From Spirilliplanes yamanashiensis (GTDB taxonomy: Bacteria > Actinomycetota > Actinomycetes > Mycobacteriales > Micromonosporaceae), in assembly GCF_016863475.1 (NCBI RefSeq), contig NZ_BOOY01000006.1, positions 124,001-188,000 of the forward strand: a stretch of DNA of 64,000 nt, in the 5' to 3' direction. Position numbers and translations under genes: made by a program. The notes beneath the pieces were generated by a model, which had not been told where the DNA came from, made no database searches, and was given only the letters and a program-made list of their open reading frames with translations. This document shows, piece after piece, positions 16,722 through 25,663 of this stretch. Numbering within the stretch: the stretch's first letter is position 1; every line of letters begins with the position of its first letter.

Positions 16722-17059
16722 GTCCGTCCCCTCTTCCACTGGTTGGTCCGTCGGCTTTTTGCTGAGGGCAGTTCTACGGGCGGCACCGCAAGCCGGGCGC
16801 AACACGTGGGACGCGACGCTTGCGGAGGCAGCGCGCCATTCGACGCGGCAAACGTGATCTGCGTCATAGCTGTCCACTGCGGACCGGAAATGGCGCCGGG
16901 AGGGCCACGAATTGGCAGGTCACAATGGCAATACACAGTGTTATATCGATTGTCGTCACTGACAGGAATTGTTCACCGCTCAGCCCTTGCCCACGGCGCA
17001 TCCGTGGCGGGTATCGTCCGCAGCGCTGAGTGATCAACCGATGACGAGGGTCCAGGCCT
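16722..17059. promoter_or_regulatory. Divergent control region, oxoamine-synthase operon / SARP gene
   Basis: 338 bp with no gene. It contains the heptamer pair at 16786-16803, a -10-like TAGAAC on the minus strand at 16771-16776, and an AT-rich patch around 16918-16970 (with TTATAT at 16941-16946). A 6-bp inverted repeat CCACGG/CCGTGG at 16991-17007 lies just before the SARP start. The AT-rich patch is the likely SARP promoter; no exact hexamers are claimed there. Confidence 0.55.
16771..16803 (-). promoter_or_regulatory. Predicted SARP box and -10 of operon A
   Basis: On the minus strand the heptamers GTTGCGC (16803-16797) and CTTGCGG (16792-16786) repeat with an 11-bp pitch. They are followed 9 bp later by TAGAAC (16776-16771), a plausible -10. 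SARP regulators are known to bind heptamer direct repeats at 11-bp pitch about 8 bp upstream of the -10. The predicted transcript would start near 16764, about 43 nt before the oxoamine synthase GTG. Confidence 0.65.
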
Positions 17060-20000
17060 GTGCTGATCAAGCTCGCCGGTCCGGTCGGCCTGGAGCAGCC
17101 CGGCCGGCCGCCCCGGCACCTGTCCAGCGCGCAGGCGCAGGTGGCCTTCGCCCGGCTGGTCGTCGAGCGCGCCCACGGGACCGGGCGCGACGAACTCGCC
17201 GACACCGTCTGGCCGGACGGGCTGCCCGACACCTGGGCCTCCGCCCTGCGCAGCGTCGTCAGCCGGGTCCGGGCCTTCGTCACGGAGCAGGACGCCGCGG
17301 AGGACGCGCTCGTCGCGCAGGGCGGGCGCTACCTGCTGCGGCTGCCCGCCGACGTCACCGTCGACATCGAACAGGCCGAGGCGGCCGTCGGGCGCGCCGC
17401 CGAGGCGTACGCGGCGCAGGCGTTCGCCGACGCGGGCCGGTTCGCCGCGGACGCCGTCGCCTGCCTGGAACGGCCGTTCCTGCCGGAGAGCGCGGGCGGC
17501 TGGGTCACCGAGACCCGCGAGCGCCTGCTGGAGCTGCTGGTCACCGGGCTGGAGACCGCCGGGCTGGCCGCCTGCGCCACCGGCGACGACCGGGCCGCCC
17601 TGCGCTTCGCCGACAGCGCCGTGCGCCGGGCGCCGCTGCGGGAGAGCGCGCACCGCACGCTGATGGCCGCGCACGTCGCCGCCGGCAACCGGGCGCAGGC
17701 GCTGGGCGCCTACCACGACCTGCGCCGGGTGCTCGCCGACGAGCTGGGCGTCGACCCGGCGCCCGAGACCCAGGCCGTCTACCTCGACCTGCTCGGCGGC
17801 CCGGCCGCGCCCGTACTGCCCGCGCCCCGCCGCGGCCGGCGGGCGACGGCCGCGCCGTTCGTCGGCCGGGGCGCCGAGCTGGCCCGGCTGGCGGAGTGCT
17901 GGGAGCACGCCGGGCGCGGCGACACCCACGTCGTGCTGATCGCGGGCGAGCCCGGCATCGGCAAGACCCGGCTGGCCACCGCGGCGGCCCGGCGGGTCGG
18001 CGGCGCCGGCGGCACGGTCCTGCACGGCCGCGGCGACGCGGCGGCGCGGGAGCCGTACCAGCCGCTGCTCGACGCGGTGCGCGGGTTCCTCGCCGCCGCG
18101 GGCGACGACGCCGGGGGCGAGGCGCTGCGGGCCGGCCGCGCCGCCCTGGCCGCCCCCGCCGAGGACACCCTCGCCGCCGCGCTGGCCGCCGCCGCCCGCG
18201 ACCGGCCGGTGCTGCTGCTCCTCGACGACCTGCACGCCGCCGGGGAGGCCGCCCTGCGGCTGGTCCGCGACGCCGTCGCCCGCCGCGACGGCGCCCGGCT
18301 GCTCGTCGTGGCCACCGCGCCCGCGCCCGGGCCGTGGCCCGACCCGTTCGCCGCGACCGTCCGCGACCTCGACCGGGAGGGCTGGCTCACCCGGATCACC
18401 CTCACCGGCCTGGGCGAGACCGACGCCGTCGCGCTGGCCCGCGACGTCGTGCCGGACGGCGCGTTCGGCCGGGTGCCGCCCGCCCACCGCCTCGTCGCCG
18501 ACACCGCCGGCAACCCGCACCTGCTGCTGGAGGTGCTGCGCGCGGTCGCCGCCGGGCCCGGCGACCGGGGCGAGCCCGCCCCGCGGGTCCCGCGCGGCGT
18601 CGGCGAGCACCTCACCGCCCGGCTGGCCGGCCTCGACCACGCGCCCCGCCAGCTGCTCACCGCCGCCGCCGTCGCCGGGCCCGTCTTCGAGCTGGACGTC
18701 ACCGCCGACGCCGCCGAGCTGGAACCCGACCGGGCCATGGACTGCCTGGAGACGCTGGTCGCCGCCGGCCTGGTGCGCGAGGCGCCCGGCGAGGGCGGCT
18801 ACCGCTTCACCCACGACCTGCTGCGCCGGGCCCTGTACGAGCGGGCCACCGAGGACCGCCGCCGGTTCCTGCACACCCGGCTCGCCGACGCCATCGAGCA
18901 GCGCCGGGCCGGGCGGATCGGCCCGTACAGCGAGGCGCTGGCCCGGCACTGGGCCGCCGGCGCCACCCCGCACGGCGACCAGCGGGCGGTGCGCTGGGGC
19001 TGGCGGGCCGCGGTGCGGCTGGCCGAGGAGGGCGCCCTCGACGAGGCGGTCCGGCTGCACCGGCAGGCGCTGGACCACGTGCCGGCCGCGGACGCCGAGA
19101 TGCGCGGCGAGGCGCAGACCAACCTGGGGCTCGCCCAGCTGCACGCCGGCCACCCCGGCAGCGCGCAGACCCTGTTCGACGGCGCGCTGCAGGCCCTGCA
19201 CAGCGGGCGGCTGGGCGTCGCGGCGCAGGCCGCCATCGGCCTGGCGGGCGCCGTGCGCGACGAGCCCGCGCTGCGCAGCGAGGCCGCCGCCGTCGTGTCC
19301 ACCCTGCTCGACCGCGTCACCGGCGGCGACCCGGGCGACCCGGGAGACCTCGGCGTCGTCGACGACCTCACCCTCGGCCGGCTGCTGGCCCGGCACGTCG
19401 CCCTCGGCGGCGTGGTCGCCGAGCGCACCCGGGCCACCGCGGCGGCCATGCAGGCCGTGGTGCGGGAGCTGTCCCAGCTGGAGGGCCCCGACCACGCCGA
19501 GCGGCGGGCCGTGCTCGCCGACGACGCCGCCGCCCTGGCCGCGGAGCTCGGCGACGGCCGGGCCCAGCTGCTCGCCGCGCACCACCGGGCGATGGCGGCC
19601 GAGACGGTCGGCGACTGCCCCGCCCGGGAACGCGCCCTGGCCGCCCTGGGCGCGGCCGTGCGCGCCGCCGGCGACGACCCGGTCGGCGACGCCCTGATCC
19701 TGGAGCACCGGGTCGCCACCGCGGTCGCGCACGGCCGGTTCGCCGACGCCGAGGAGACGGCCCGCCGCGCCGGCGACGGCGGTGCGGGCGGCGCCGGCAT
19801 CTTCCCCGCCCCCGGCACGATGGCCGGGCGGCAGATGCATGTTGCGGCGTGGTTGCGCGCCATGACGTGGACCGACCCGGGCCGGCGGCGCCCCGACATC
19901 GCCCAGGCCGTGGAGCAGTCGCTCGCCACCCTGCTGGCCGGCGAGCGCGGGCTGCCCCACCTGACCGTGCGGGCGCTGGCCACCGGGGCGCAGCCGCTGC

Positions 20001-20389
20001 CGCCCGGCGACGAGTGGCTGCACGTCGGCGGGCTGCTCGGGCTGGGCGCCGTCGAGCTGGGCGACCGCACCACCGCCGAGGCGCTGCGCGAGCTGTTCGC
20101 CCCGTACGCCGACCTGAACTGCGGGGTCGGCTACCGCAGCTACGTCGGGCCGATGGCGTTCCACCTCGGCCGGCTGTCGGTGGTGGTGGGGGACTGGTCG
20201 GCGGCCGAGCGGCACCTGACGGCGGCGCTGGCGATGCTGGGCGAGCGCGGGGCGCAGCCGTGGATCGCGCTGGCGCTGCGCTCGCTCGCCGACGCGCTGC
20301 AGGGCCGGGACCGAGCGGGCGACCGGGCGTCGGCGGCGGCGCTGCGCGCGGAGGCCGCCACGACCCTGACGAGCCTCGGCATCCGCTGA
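17060..20389 (+). CDS. SARP-family regulator with NB-ARC/AAA ATPase region (AfsR-like, large)
   Basis: A 1109-residue transcriptional activator. The N-terminus (1-90) is an OmpR-like winged helix (LADTVWPDGLPDTWASALRSVVSRVRAFV). Residues about 95-245 form the bacterial transcriptional activation domain (ALGAYHDLRRVLADELGVDPAPETQAVY). A STAND-type ATPase follows, with Walker A GEPGIGKT near 296 and Walker B LLLLDDLHAA near 385. The remaining 500 residues look like helical repeats. GTG start at 17060 with GAGGG upstream. It is divergent to operon A, and matching heptamer repeats stand before operons A, B and C, so it is the probable pathway-specific activator. Confidence 0.9.
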   Translation: MLIKLAGPVGLEQPGRPPRHLSSAQAQVAFARLVVERAHGTGRDELADTVWPDGLPDTWASALRSVVSRVRAFVTEQDAAEDALVAQGGRYLLRLPADVTVDIEQAEAAVGRAAEAYAAQAFADAGRFAADAVACLERPFLPESAGGWVTETRERLLELLVTGLETAGLAACATGDDRAALRFADSAVRRAPLRESAHRTLMAAHVAAGNRAQALGAYHDLRRVLADELGVDPAPETQAVYLDLLGGPAAPVLPAPRRGRRATAAPFVGRGAELARLAECWEHAGRGDTHVVLIAGEPGIGKTRLATAAARRVGGAGGTVLHGRGDAAAREPYQPLLDAVRGFLAAAGDDAGGEALRAGRAALAAPAEDTLAAALAAAARDRPVLLLLDDLHAAGEAALRLVRDAVARRDGARLLVVATAPAPGPWPDPFAATVRDLDREGWLTRITLTGLGETDAVALARDVVPDGAFGRVPPAHRLVADTAGNPHLLLEVLRAVAAGPGDRGEPAPRVPRGVGEHLTARLAGLDHAPRQLLTAAAVAGPVFELDVTADAAELEPDRAMDCLETLVAAGLVREAPGEGGYRFTHDLLRRALYERATEDRRRFLHTRLADAIEQRRAGRIGPYSEALARHWAAGATPHGDQRAVRWGWRAAVRLAEEGALDEAVRLHRQALDHVPAADAEMRGEAQTNLGLAQLHAGHPGSAQTLFDGALQALHSGRLGVAAQAAIGLAGAVRDEPALRSEAAAVVSTLLDRVTGGDPGDPGDLGVVDDLTLGRLLARHVALGGVVAERTRATAAAMQAVVRELSQLEGPDHAERRAVLADDAAALAAELGDGRAQLLAAHHRAMAAETVGDCPARERALAALGAAVRAAGDDPVGDALILEHRVATAVAHGRFADAEETARRAGDGGAGGAGIFPAPGTMAGRQMHVAAWLRAMTWTDPGRRRPDIAQAVEQSLATLLAGERGLPHLTVRALATGAQPLPPGDEWLHVGGLLGLGAVELGDRTTAEALRELFAPYADLNCGVGYRSYVGPMAFHLGRLSVVVGDWSAAERHLTAALAMLGERGAQPWIALALRSLADALQGRDRAGDRASAAALRAEAATTLTSLGIR

Positions 20390-20399
20390 GGCGGCGGCC

Positions 20400-21599
20400 T
20401 CAGAGCAGGACGCGGCGGAAGCTGCCCGGGTCGGTGTGCGCGGCGCCCGCCAGGAAGCGGTCCACGGCCGGGGCGCGCTCGCCGGTGGCCTCGGCGGCGG
20501 TCAGCACGAGCAGCACCCGCTCGCGGCGGCACGCGTGCCCGAGGTGTTCCAGCAGGCCGGCCGAGGCGTCGTCGGCCCACTGCAGGTCGTGCAGCACCAG
20601 CACCACCGGGCGGCGGCGGGCGGCGCGGGTCAGCCAGGTGCCGATCGCGTCGTACGCCTGCGGGTGGCGGGCGGGCTCGCGGCAGGCCGCCCGCCGGGCC
20701 ACGCCGATGCGGGTGCCCAGCTCGGGCAGCAGCCGCGCCACCTCGGCGGCCCGGCCGTCCAGGTCGCGGCGCAGGTCCGCCGGGTCGCAGCCGTCGGCGT
20801 ACACGCCGAACGCCTCGCGGACCGCGTGCAGCGGGGTGCGGGTCGCCGGATCCCAGCGTCCGTAGAGGACGAGCCCGCCGTCGGCGTGCAGGCGCAGCGC
20901 CAGCTCGGCGGTGGCGGCGTGGGCGTCGTCCTGGTCGGGCCCGGTGAGCAGGGCCGTGCGCAGGCCGCCCTCGCGCGCCTGCTGCCACATGCCGGTCAGC
21001 GCCCGCACGGCGTCGCCGTTCTCCGGCCGGCGCCCGGCCACGGCGCGCCGCGCCCAGGCCACGTTGGACCCGCCGGAGCCGGCGGCGTCCGCGGCGTCGG
21101 GGGCGCCGACGCGCAGCTCGTACAGGCGCTGGGCGGGGGCGTCCGGGCAGATCGGCCACGTGGTGGCCCGGTCGACCAGCTCGACGCCGCGCGGGAGGGT
21201 GGCGCCGGACAGGATCGCCGCCGGCTCGGTGACGATGACCCGCCCGGCGGGCACGGTGGCCAGCAGCGGGCGCAGCCGGGCCACGACGGCCGCGCGGCGG
21301 CGCGGGTCCGGGGCGTCGGCGGTGGTGGCGAGCACGATCCGGGCGCGGCCCGGCCCGCGGGCGATCTCGACGGCCGCCCGGGCGGCGTCGCGGGCGCACG
21401 GGAAGACGGCGGCGACGACGCCCAGGGCGTCGGCGGGGATCTCCCGGCCGCCGGCCAGGAGCAGCGTGGCGGGGGCCTCGGCGAGGCCGCCGGAACCGTC
21501 GAAAGCGGCCAGAAGAACGGTGGCCGGACTCGCCGGGGCGGTGATGTCGGTGGTTGTTCCCGGCCGGGCGAATGTTTTGATTGCCGTCGTCGAGAGCAC
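20400..21599 (-). CDS. Degenerate cyclase-homology/AAA ATPase protein, truncated LuxR-like relative
   Basis: A 399-residue protein. The first 150 residues look like a decayed class III cyclase-homology domain, ending with the typical VELVDR...PAQRLYELRV. Residues about 195-395 resemble the ATPase part of large LuxR/cyclase regulators, with a Walker-B-like VVLVLHDLQWADD. The expected Walker A is replaced by LTGPDQDDAHAAT, lacking GKT, and the protein stops before any TPR or helix-turn-helix region. It is probably unable to bind ATP or DNA in the usual way. It could be a decayed regulator or a protein-protein modulator of the adjacent SARP. GTG start, no clear ribosome site. Confidence 0.6.
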   Translation of the reverse strand: MLSTTAIKTFARPGTTTDITAPASPATVLLAAFDGSGGLAEAPATLLLAGGREIPADALGVVAAVFPCARDAARAAVEIARGPGRARIVLATTADAPDPRRRAAVVARLRPLLATVPAGRVIVTEPAAILSGATLPRGVELVDRATTWPICPDAPAQRLYELRVGAPDAADAAGSGGSNVAWARRAVAGRRPENGDAVRALTGMWQQAREGGLRTALLTGPDQDDAHAATAELALRLHADGGLVLYGRWDPATRTPLHAVREAFGVYADGCDPADLRRDLDGRAAEVARLLPELGTRIGVARRAACREPARHPQAYDAIGTWLTRAARRRPVVLVLHDLQWADDASAGLLEHLGHACRRERVLLVLTAAEATGERAPAVDRFLAGAAHTDPGSFRRVLL

Positions 21600-21783
21600 A
21601 TACGAAGGTTATCGATGGCCGAACATGCCAATCAAGACGACGATTGGCCCGCGCCCGGACCTGCAATTGCAGATTGCTTTCGCGCCGCATTCCCGTTGCC
21701 AATTCCCGCGATTTTGGACCGGACGCGCGACGGCGGCCGGCACGCCGCGGGGGCGCGCCGGCCGCCGGGCGGCCGTGCGGTGG

Positions 21784-22536
21784 TCAGGTGATCGAGACGC
21801 CGCCGTCGACGCTGATCACCTGGCCGGTGGTGTAGTCGCACTCGAGGAACAGCCGGATGCTGCGGGCCACCTCCTCGGGTGTGCCGAACCGGGGGATCGG
21901 CGACTTGTCCCTGATCCCCGACTGGATGGCGTCGGACAGGTCCTTCGTCATCCCGGTGATCATGAACCCGGGGGACAGGGCGTTGACCGTGACGCCCCGC
22001 CGGCCGCACTCGGCCGCCAGGGTGCGGGTCATGCCGATGACGCCCGCCTTGGACGCCGAGTACGCCGTCTGCCCCGCTGTCGCGATGAGCCCCGACGGCG
22101 ACACGATGTTGACGATCCGGCCCCAGCGCTGCCGCAGCATGTGCGGCACCGAGATCCGCGACGTGTGGAAGGTGCCGACCAGGTTGGTCTGGATCACCTT
22201 CGCCCACTCGTCCGGGGCCTGCATCGCCATGAGCGAGTCCCGCCGGATCGCCCCGTTGTTCACGAGGAAGTCCACCGGGCCCAGCTCGTCGGCGATCTGC
22301 TGGTACATCGCCGACACCGCCTCCCAGGACGCGACGTCGCCGGTCACGACCATGGAGTCGTTGATCAGCTTGTCCCGCACCGCGTGGGCCTGGGTCTCGG
22401 AGCTGTTGTAGTGCACGGCGACGCGGCAGCCGAGGGCGTCCAGCTCGATCGCCAGCGCCTGGCCCAGGCCGCCGGACGCGCCGGTGACCAGAGCCACCGG
22501 GCTGTCCGGGCGGATGCCGATAGCGGATTTGCTCAT
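21784..22536 (-). CDS. fabG: FabG-like 3-oxoacyl-ACP reductase
   Basis: A 250-residue classical SDR. It has the NAD(P) motif TGASGGLG, the NNGA motif (LVNNGAI), the catalytic Ser-Tyr-Lys (IVSPSG, YSASK) and a C-terminal G-x-V-I-S-V-D-G-G. It would reduce beta-ketoacyl-ACP made by the neighbouring KASIII (ATGA overlap) and the KAS of operon A. Third gene of the ACP-KASIII-FabG operon. Confidence 0.88.
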   Translation of the reverse strand: MSKSAIGIRPDSPVALVTGASGGLGQALAIELDALGCRVAVHYNSSETQAHAVRDKLINDSMVVTGDVASWEAVSAMYQQIADELGPVDFLVNNGAIRRDSLMAMQAPDEWAKVIQTNLVGTFHTSRISVPHMLRQRWGRIVNIVSPSGLIATAGQTAYSASKAGVIGMTRTLAAECGRRGVTVNALSPGFMITGMTKDLSDAIQSGIRDKSPIPRFGTPEEVARSIRLFLECDYTTGQVISVDGGVSIT

Positions 22537-23519
22537 GCCGGAACCCCTCCCCATTCGAGCAGCATCGAGCCCCACGTCATGCCGGCCCCGAAGCCGGCGA
22601 GCAGGACCAGGTCACCCTTCTTGATCGAACGCGCGTCGAGCGCCTCCGACAGCGCGAGCGGGATCGAGGCCGAGGCCGTGTTCCCGTACTTCGCCAGGTT
22701 GGTGACCAGGGCCTCGGGCCGCAGCCCGGTGTGGCTCAGGATCGAGTTGATGATGCGGATGTTCGCCTGGTGCGGCACGACGTGCTGCACGTCCTCCGGC
22801 TTCACGCCGGCGGACTCCAGGGTGGCCCGCACGGACCGCACGCTGAACCGGACGGCGTTGAGGTAGATCTCGTTGCCGTTGATCTTCGCGTAGTGCAGGC
22901 CGTCGCGGGCCGTCTGCTCGGTCGTGGGCATCCGGCTGCCGCCCGCGAGCACCTTGAGGCTGCCGGTGCACGCGCCGTCGGCGCCGAGGTTCCACGCCCG
23001 CAGCCAGCCGGTGTCCGACGGCTGCAGCACCAGCGCCGCCGCCCCGTCGCCGACGAGGATGCCCAGGTCGCGGTCGGCCGGGTTGACCGTCAGCGAGTGG
23101 GTGTCCGAGCCGATGACCAGGATCGGCCGCGGGTCCAGCGTCATCAGGCCGGCGGCCGTCATGAGGCTGTACACGAAGCCGGAGCACTCGGCGTTGACGT
23201 CGTGCGCGCTGCCCGCGATGTCGAGCTCGTGGTGCACGAACGCCGACGTCGCCGGCGACGGCTGTTCCGGCGTGGCCGTGGCCACGATCAGGTGGGCGAT
23301 GTCCGCGCCCGTCAGCCCCGCCCGGTCCAGCGCCGCCCGCCCCGCCTCGACGGCGAGGCTCGCGGTGGTCTGTCCCGGACCGACGATGCGGCGCTCGCGG
23401 ATGCCGCAGCGGCTGACGACCCAGTGCTCGTCGACGCCGAACCGCTCCGCCAGCTCCACGCTCGTCAGCACCGTCTCGGGTACGGACGTGCCCCACCCGG
23501 TGATGCCGAAGCCCGTCAT
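22533..23519 (-). CDS. Beta-ketoacyl-ACP synthase III (FabH-like)
   Basis: A 328-residue thiolase-fold initiating condensing enzyme. The catalytic triad is complete: Cys112 (AECSGF), His (VPHQANIRI) and Asn (YGNTASAS). FabH-type enzymes start a chain from acyl-CoA and malonyl-ACP. Together with the ACP 3 bp upstream and FabG it resembles the RedP/RedQ-type starter sets of secondary pathways. The acyl starter cannot be read from sequence. Confidence 0.92.
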   Translation of the reverse strand: MTGFGITGWGTSVPETVLTSVELAERFGVDEHWVVSRCGIRERRIVGPGQTTASLAVEAGRAALDRAGLTGADIAHLIVATATPEQPSPATSAFVHHELDIAGSAHDVNAECSGFVYSLMTAAGLMTLDPRPILVIGSDTHSLTVNPADRDLGILVGDGAAALVLQPSDTGWLRAWNLGADGACTGSLKVLAGGSRMPTTEQTARDGLHYAKINGNEIYLNAVRFSVRSVRATLESAGVKPEDVQHVVPHQANIRIINSILSHTGLRPEALVTNLAKYGNTASASIPLALSEALDARSIKKGDLVLLAGFGAGMTWGSMLLEWGGVPA

Positions 23520-23522
23520 GCC

Positions 23523-23777
23523 CTACGCCGCGGTGCCGGCGAGCGCCACGACGCGCTCGTGGACGTGCCGCATCGTCGTCGTGTCGTCGATGTTCTTGAA
23601 CAGCGACTCGTCGGCGGGGATGTGCGGGTACTTGTTCTGGAACCCGTACAGCCACTCCATCAGGTCCAGCGAGTCGACGTCGGCGATGAGCTGGATCGGC
23701 GCGTCCACGTCGACGGCGTCGGCCCCCGACACGGCCTGCAGATCGTTGGCCAGCTCCTCGGCGGTGGGAATCTCCAT
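23523..23777 (-). CDS. Acyl carrier protein
   Basis: An 84-residue ACP. The phosphopantetheine serine is Ser36 in DVDSLDLMEW, an atypical but recognisable form of DSL. The region after the site (LYGFQNKYPHIPADESL) matches discrete ACPs of type II pathways. Its operon partners KASIII and FabG indicate it carries the growing acyl chain, separate from the carrier at 11765, which serves the AMP-ligase. Confidence 0.9.
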   Translation of the reverse strand: MEIPTAEELANDLQAVSGADAVDVDAPIQLIADVDSLDLMEWLYGFQNKYPHIPADESLFKNIDDTTTMRHVHERVVALAGTAA

Positions 23778-23861
23778 GGCGACCGGTCCTTCCTCGGCTG
23801 TGGGCGAAGCGGCGTCGACGGGGTCCGTCGCGCCTGTCCCGACAGCAGGAAACGGTGCGGC

Positions 23862-23879
23862 CCGCAACCACCGCGCAAC
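23862..23879 (-). promoter_or_regulatory. Predicted SARP box of operon B
   Basis: Minus-strand heptamers GTTGCGC (23879-23873) and GTTGCGG (23868-23862) are repeated at 11-bp pitch, 85 bp before the ACP start. The sequence and spacing match the sites before operons A and C. Confidence 0.65.
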
Positions 23880-23981
23880 GACGCACGCGGCCCGCCGCCG
23901 GCCCCCGGCCCGCCGCGCCGCGCCCCGGGACCGCCCGGCCGGGCCGCGCGGGCGGCGCCGCCGGGGCCGCCGCGACCGCGT

Positions 23982-23999
23982 CTTGCGCGGCTGTTGCGC
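23982..23999 (+). promoter_or_regulatory. Predicted SARP box of operon C
   Basis: Plus-strand heptamers CTTGCGC (23982-23988) and GTTGCGC (23993-23999) are repeated at 11-bp pitch, 108 bp before the monooxygenase start. They face away from the site of operon B. Confidence 0.65.
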
Positions 24000-24107
24000 A
24001 CGCCCCGCCACCCTCGACTCGGCGCCGCCGGAAGCCGTCCGGCCACCTCCGGCGCGGCACACGTGAGGATCCGCGTCGCGGTGGCGCGGCGGGCTGAGGA
24101 GACCATC

Positions 24108-25628
24108 GTGACGAGCACCGTTGAACTGACCCGCGAGACGTCCGGACCCGGCGTGCGGCACCTGCGGGTGGCCGTCGTCGGCACCGGCTTCTCCGGCCTG
24201 GGCATGGCGATCCGGCTGCGCCAGGAGGGCATCACCGACTTCCTGGTCTTCGAGCGGGCCGACGAGATCGGCGGCACCTGGCGGGACAACTCCTACCCGG
24301 GCAGCGCCTGCGACGTCATGTCGCTGCTGTACTCGTTCTCGTTCGCGCAGAACCCGAACTGGCGCACCACCTTCGGCAAGCAGCAGGAGGTGCTCGACTA
24401 CCTGCGCGACTGCGCCGAGCGGTTCGGCCTGGCGCCGCACATCCGGCTCGGCCACGAGCTGACCGGCGCGGCCTGGGACGACGCGGCCCGCCGCTGGCGG
24501 ATCAGCACCTCGCAGGGCGACTTCACCGCCGACGTGCTGGTCACCGGCACCGGCTACCTCAGCGACCCGGCGGTGCCGGAGATCGACGGCCTGTCGACCT
24601 TCGCCGGCCCGGTGTTCCACTCCTCGCGCTGGGACCACGGCGCCGACCTGACCGGCAAGCGCATCGCCGTGGTCGGCACGGGCGCCTCGGCCATCCAGTT
24701 CGTGCCGAAGATCCAGCCGGACGCCGCCCAGCTGCACGTCTTCCAGCGCACCGCCGCCTGGGTGGCGCCGAAGGGCGACAAGGAGATCAGCGCGCGCCAG
24801 CTGTGGCTGCGCCGCCGGGTGCCCGGCTACCAGAACTTCCGCCGCAACTTCAACATGTGGGGCCGCGAGGTCCTGGCGTTCATCATGAACAGCCCGAAGC
24901 GGGCCGAGAAGGTGCTGCAGGGCATGGCGAGCAAGCACCTCGCGGCGAGCGTCGCCGACGAGGGGCTGCGCGCGAAGCTGACCCCCGACTACACCGCCGG
25001 CTGCAAGCGGCTGCTGTTCAGCGACACCTGGTACCCGGCGATCACCGCGCCCAACGTGGACGTCGTCACCGACCGGATCACCCGGGTCACGCCGACCTCG
25101 GTCGTCACGGCCGACGGCACCGAGCGCGAGGTCGACGTCGTCATCTTCGGCACCGGCTTCCAGGCCACCAGCCGCCCCGTCGCGCACCTGCTGCGCGGGC
25201 GCGACGGCCGCACGCTGGGCGAGGCGTGGGACACCGGGATGAGCGCGTACCGCGGCACCACCGTCGCCGGCTTCCCGAACCTGTTCATGCTGCTCGGCCC
25301 GAACACCACTCTCGGCCACTCGTCGCAGACCGTGATGATCGAGGCGCAGCTCGCGTACGTCCTCGACGCCGTCAAGCAGCTCGACGCCCGCGGCGCCGCC
25401 AGCGTCGAGGTGCGCCCCGAGGCGCAGGCGGCCTGGAACGCCCGCCTCGACGACCTGCTCACCGGCACCGTCTGGAACGCCGGCAACTGCCGCAGCTGGT
25501 ACCTCGACGCCAGTGGCCGCAACCCCTCGATCTGGCCCACGTACACGTTCCGCTTCCGCCGCGAGACCCGGCGCTTCGACATCGCGGCGTACCGCGTCGC
25601 GACCTCCGCCGGCGTCCCCGTCGCCTGA
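24108..25628 (+). CDS. Baeyer-Villiger-type flavin monooxygenase
   Basis: A 506-residue class B flavoprotein monooxygenase. The FAD motif GTGFSGLG is near residue 28, and a second Rossmann motif GTGASA binds NADPH. Between them, the type I Baeyer-Villiger fingerprint FxGxxxHxxxW[P/D] is satisfied by FAGPVFHSSRWD. It would insert oxygen next to a ketone, or oxidise N or S. An alpha-amino ketone from the oxoamine synthase is a conceivable substrate, by inference only. GTG start with GAGGAGA upstream. First gene of operon C. Confidence 0.9.
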   Translation: MTSTVELTRETSGPGVRHLRVAVVGTGFSGLGMAIRLRQEGITDFLVFERADEIGGTWRDNSYPGSACDVMSLLYSFSFAQNPNWRTTFGKQQEVLDYLRDCAERFGLAPHIRLGHELTGAAWDDAARRWRISTSQGDFTADVLVTGTGYLSDPAVPEIDGLSTFAGPVFHSSRWDHGADLTGKRIAVVGTGASAIQFVPKIQPDAAQLHVFQRTAAWVAPKGDKEISARQLWLRRRVPGYQNFRRNFNMWGREVLAFIMNSPKRAEKVLQGMASKHLAASVADEGLRAKLTPDYTAGCKRLLFSDTWYPAITAPNVDVVTDRITRVTPTSVVTADGTEREVDVVIFGTGFQATSRPVAHLLRGRDGRTLGEAWDTGMSAYRGTTVAGFPNLFMLLGPNTTLGHSSQTVMIEAQLAYVLDAVKQLDARGAASVEVRPEAQAAWNARLDDLLTGTVWNAGNCRSWYLDASGRNPSIWPTYTFRFRRETRRFDIAAYRVATSAGVPVA

Positions 25629-25663
25629 TCCCTCTCCCACCTTCCTCGCAAGGAGACACGACG

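Larger units (their letters stand above)
23778..24107. promoter_or_regulatory. Divergent control region, ACP operon / monooxygenase-NRPS operon
   Basis: 330 bp without a gene. It is GC-rich in its centre and carries two heptamer-pair sites in opposite orientation (23862-23879 and 23982-23999), one for each operon. No other element was recognised. Confidence 0.6.

Noticed and set aside
16978-17030. A long hairpin (GCTCAGC with GCTGAG, about 40-nt loop) as riboswitch before the SARP gene
   Set aside because: Only 6-7 bp of pairing over a large loop, with no conserved riboswitch core recognised; kept only as a minor note on the region.
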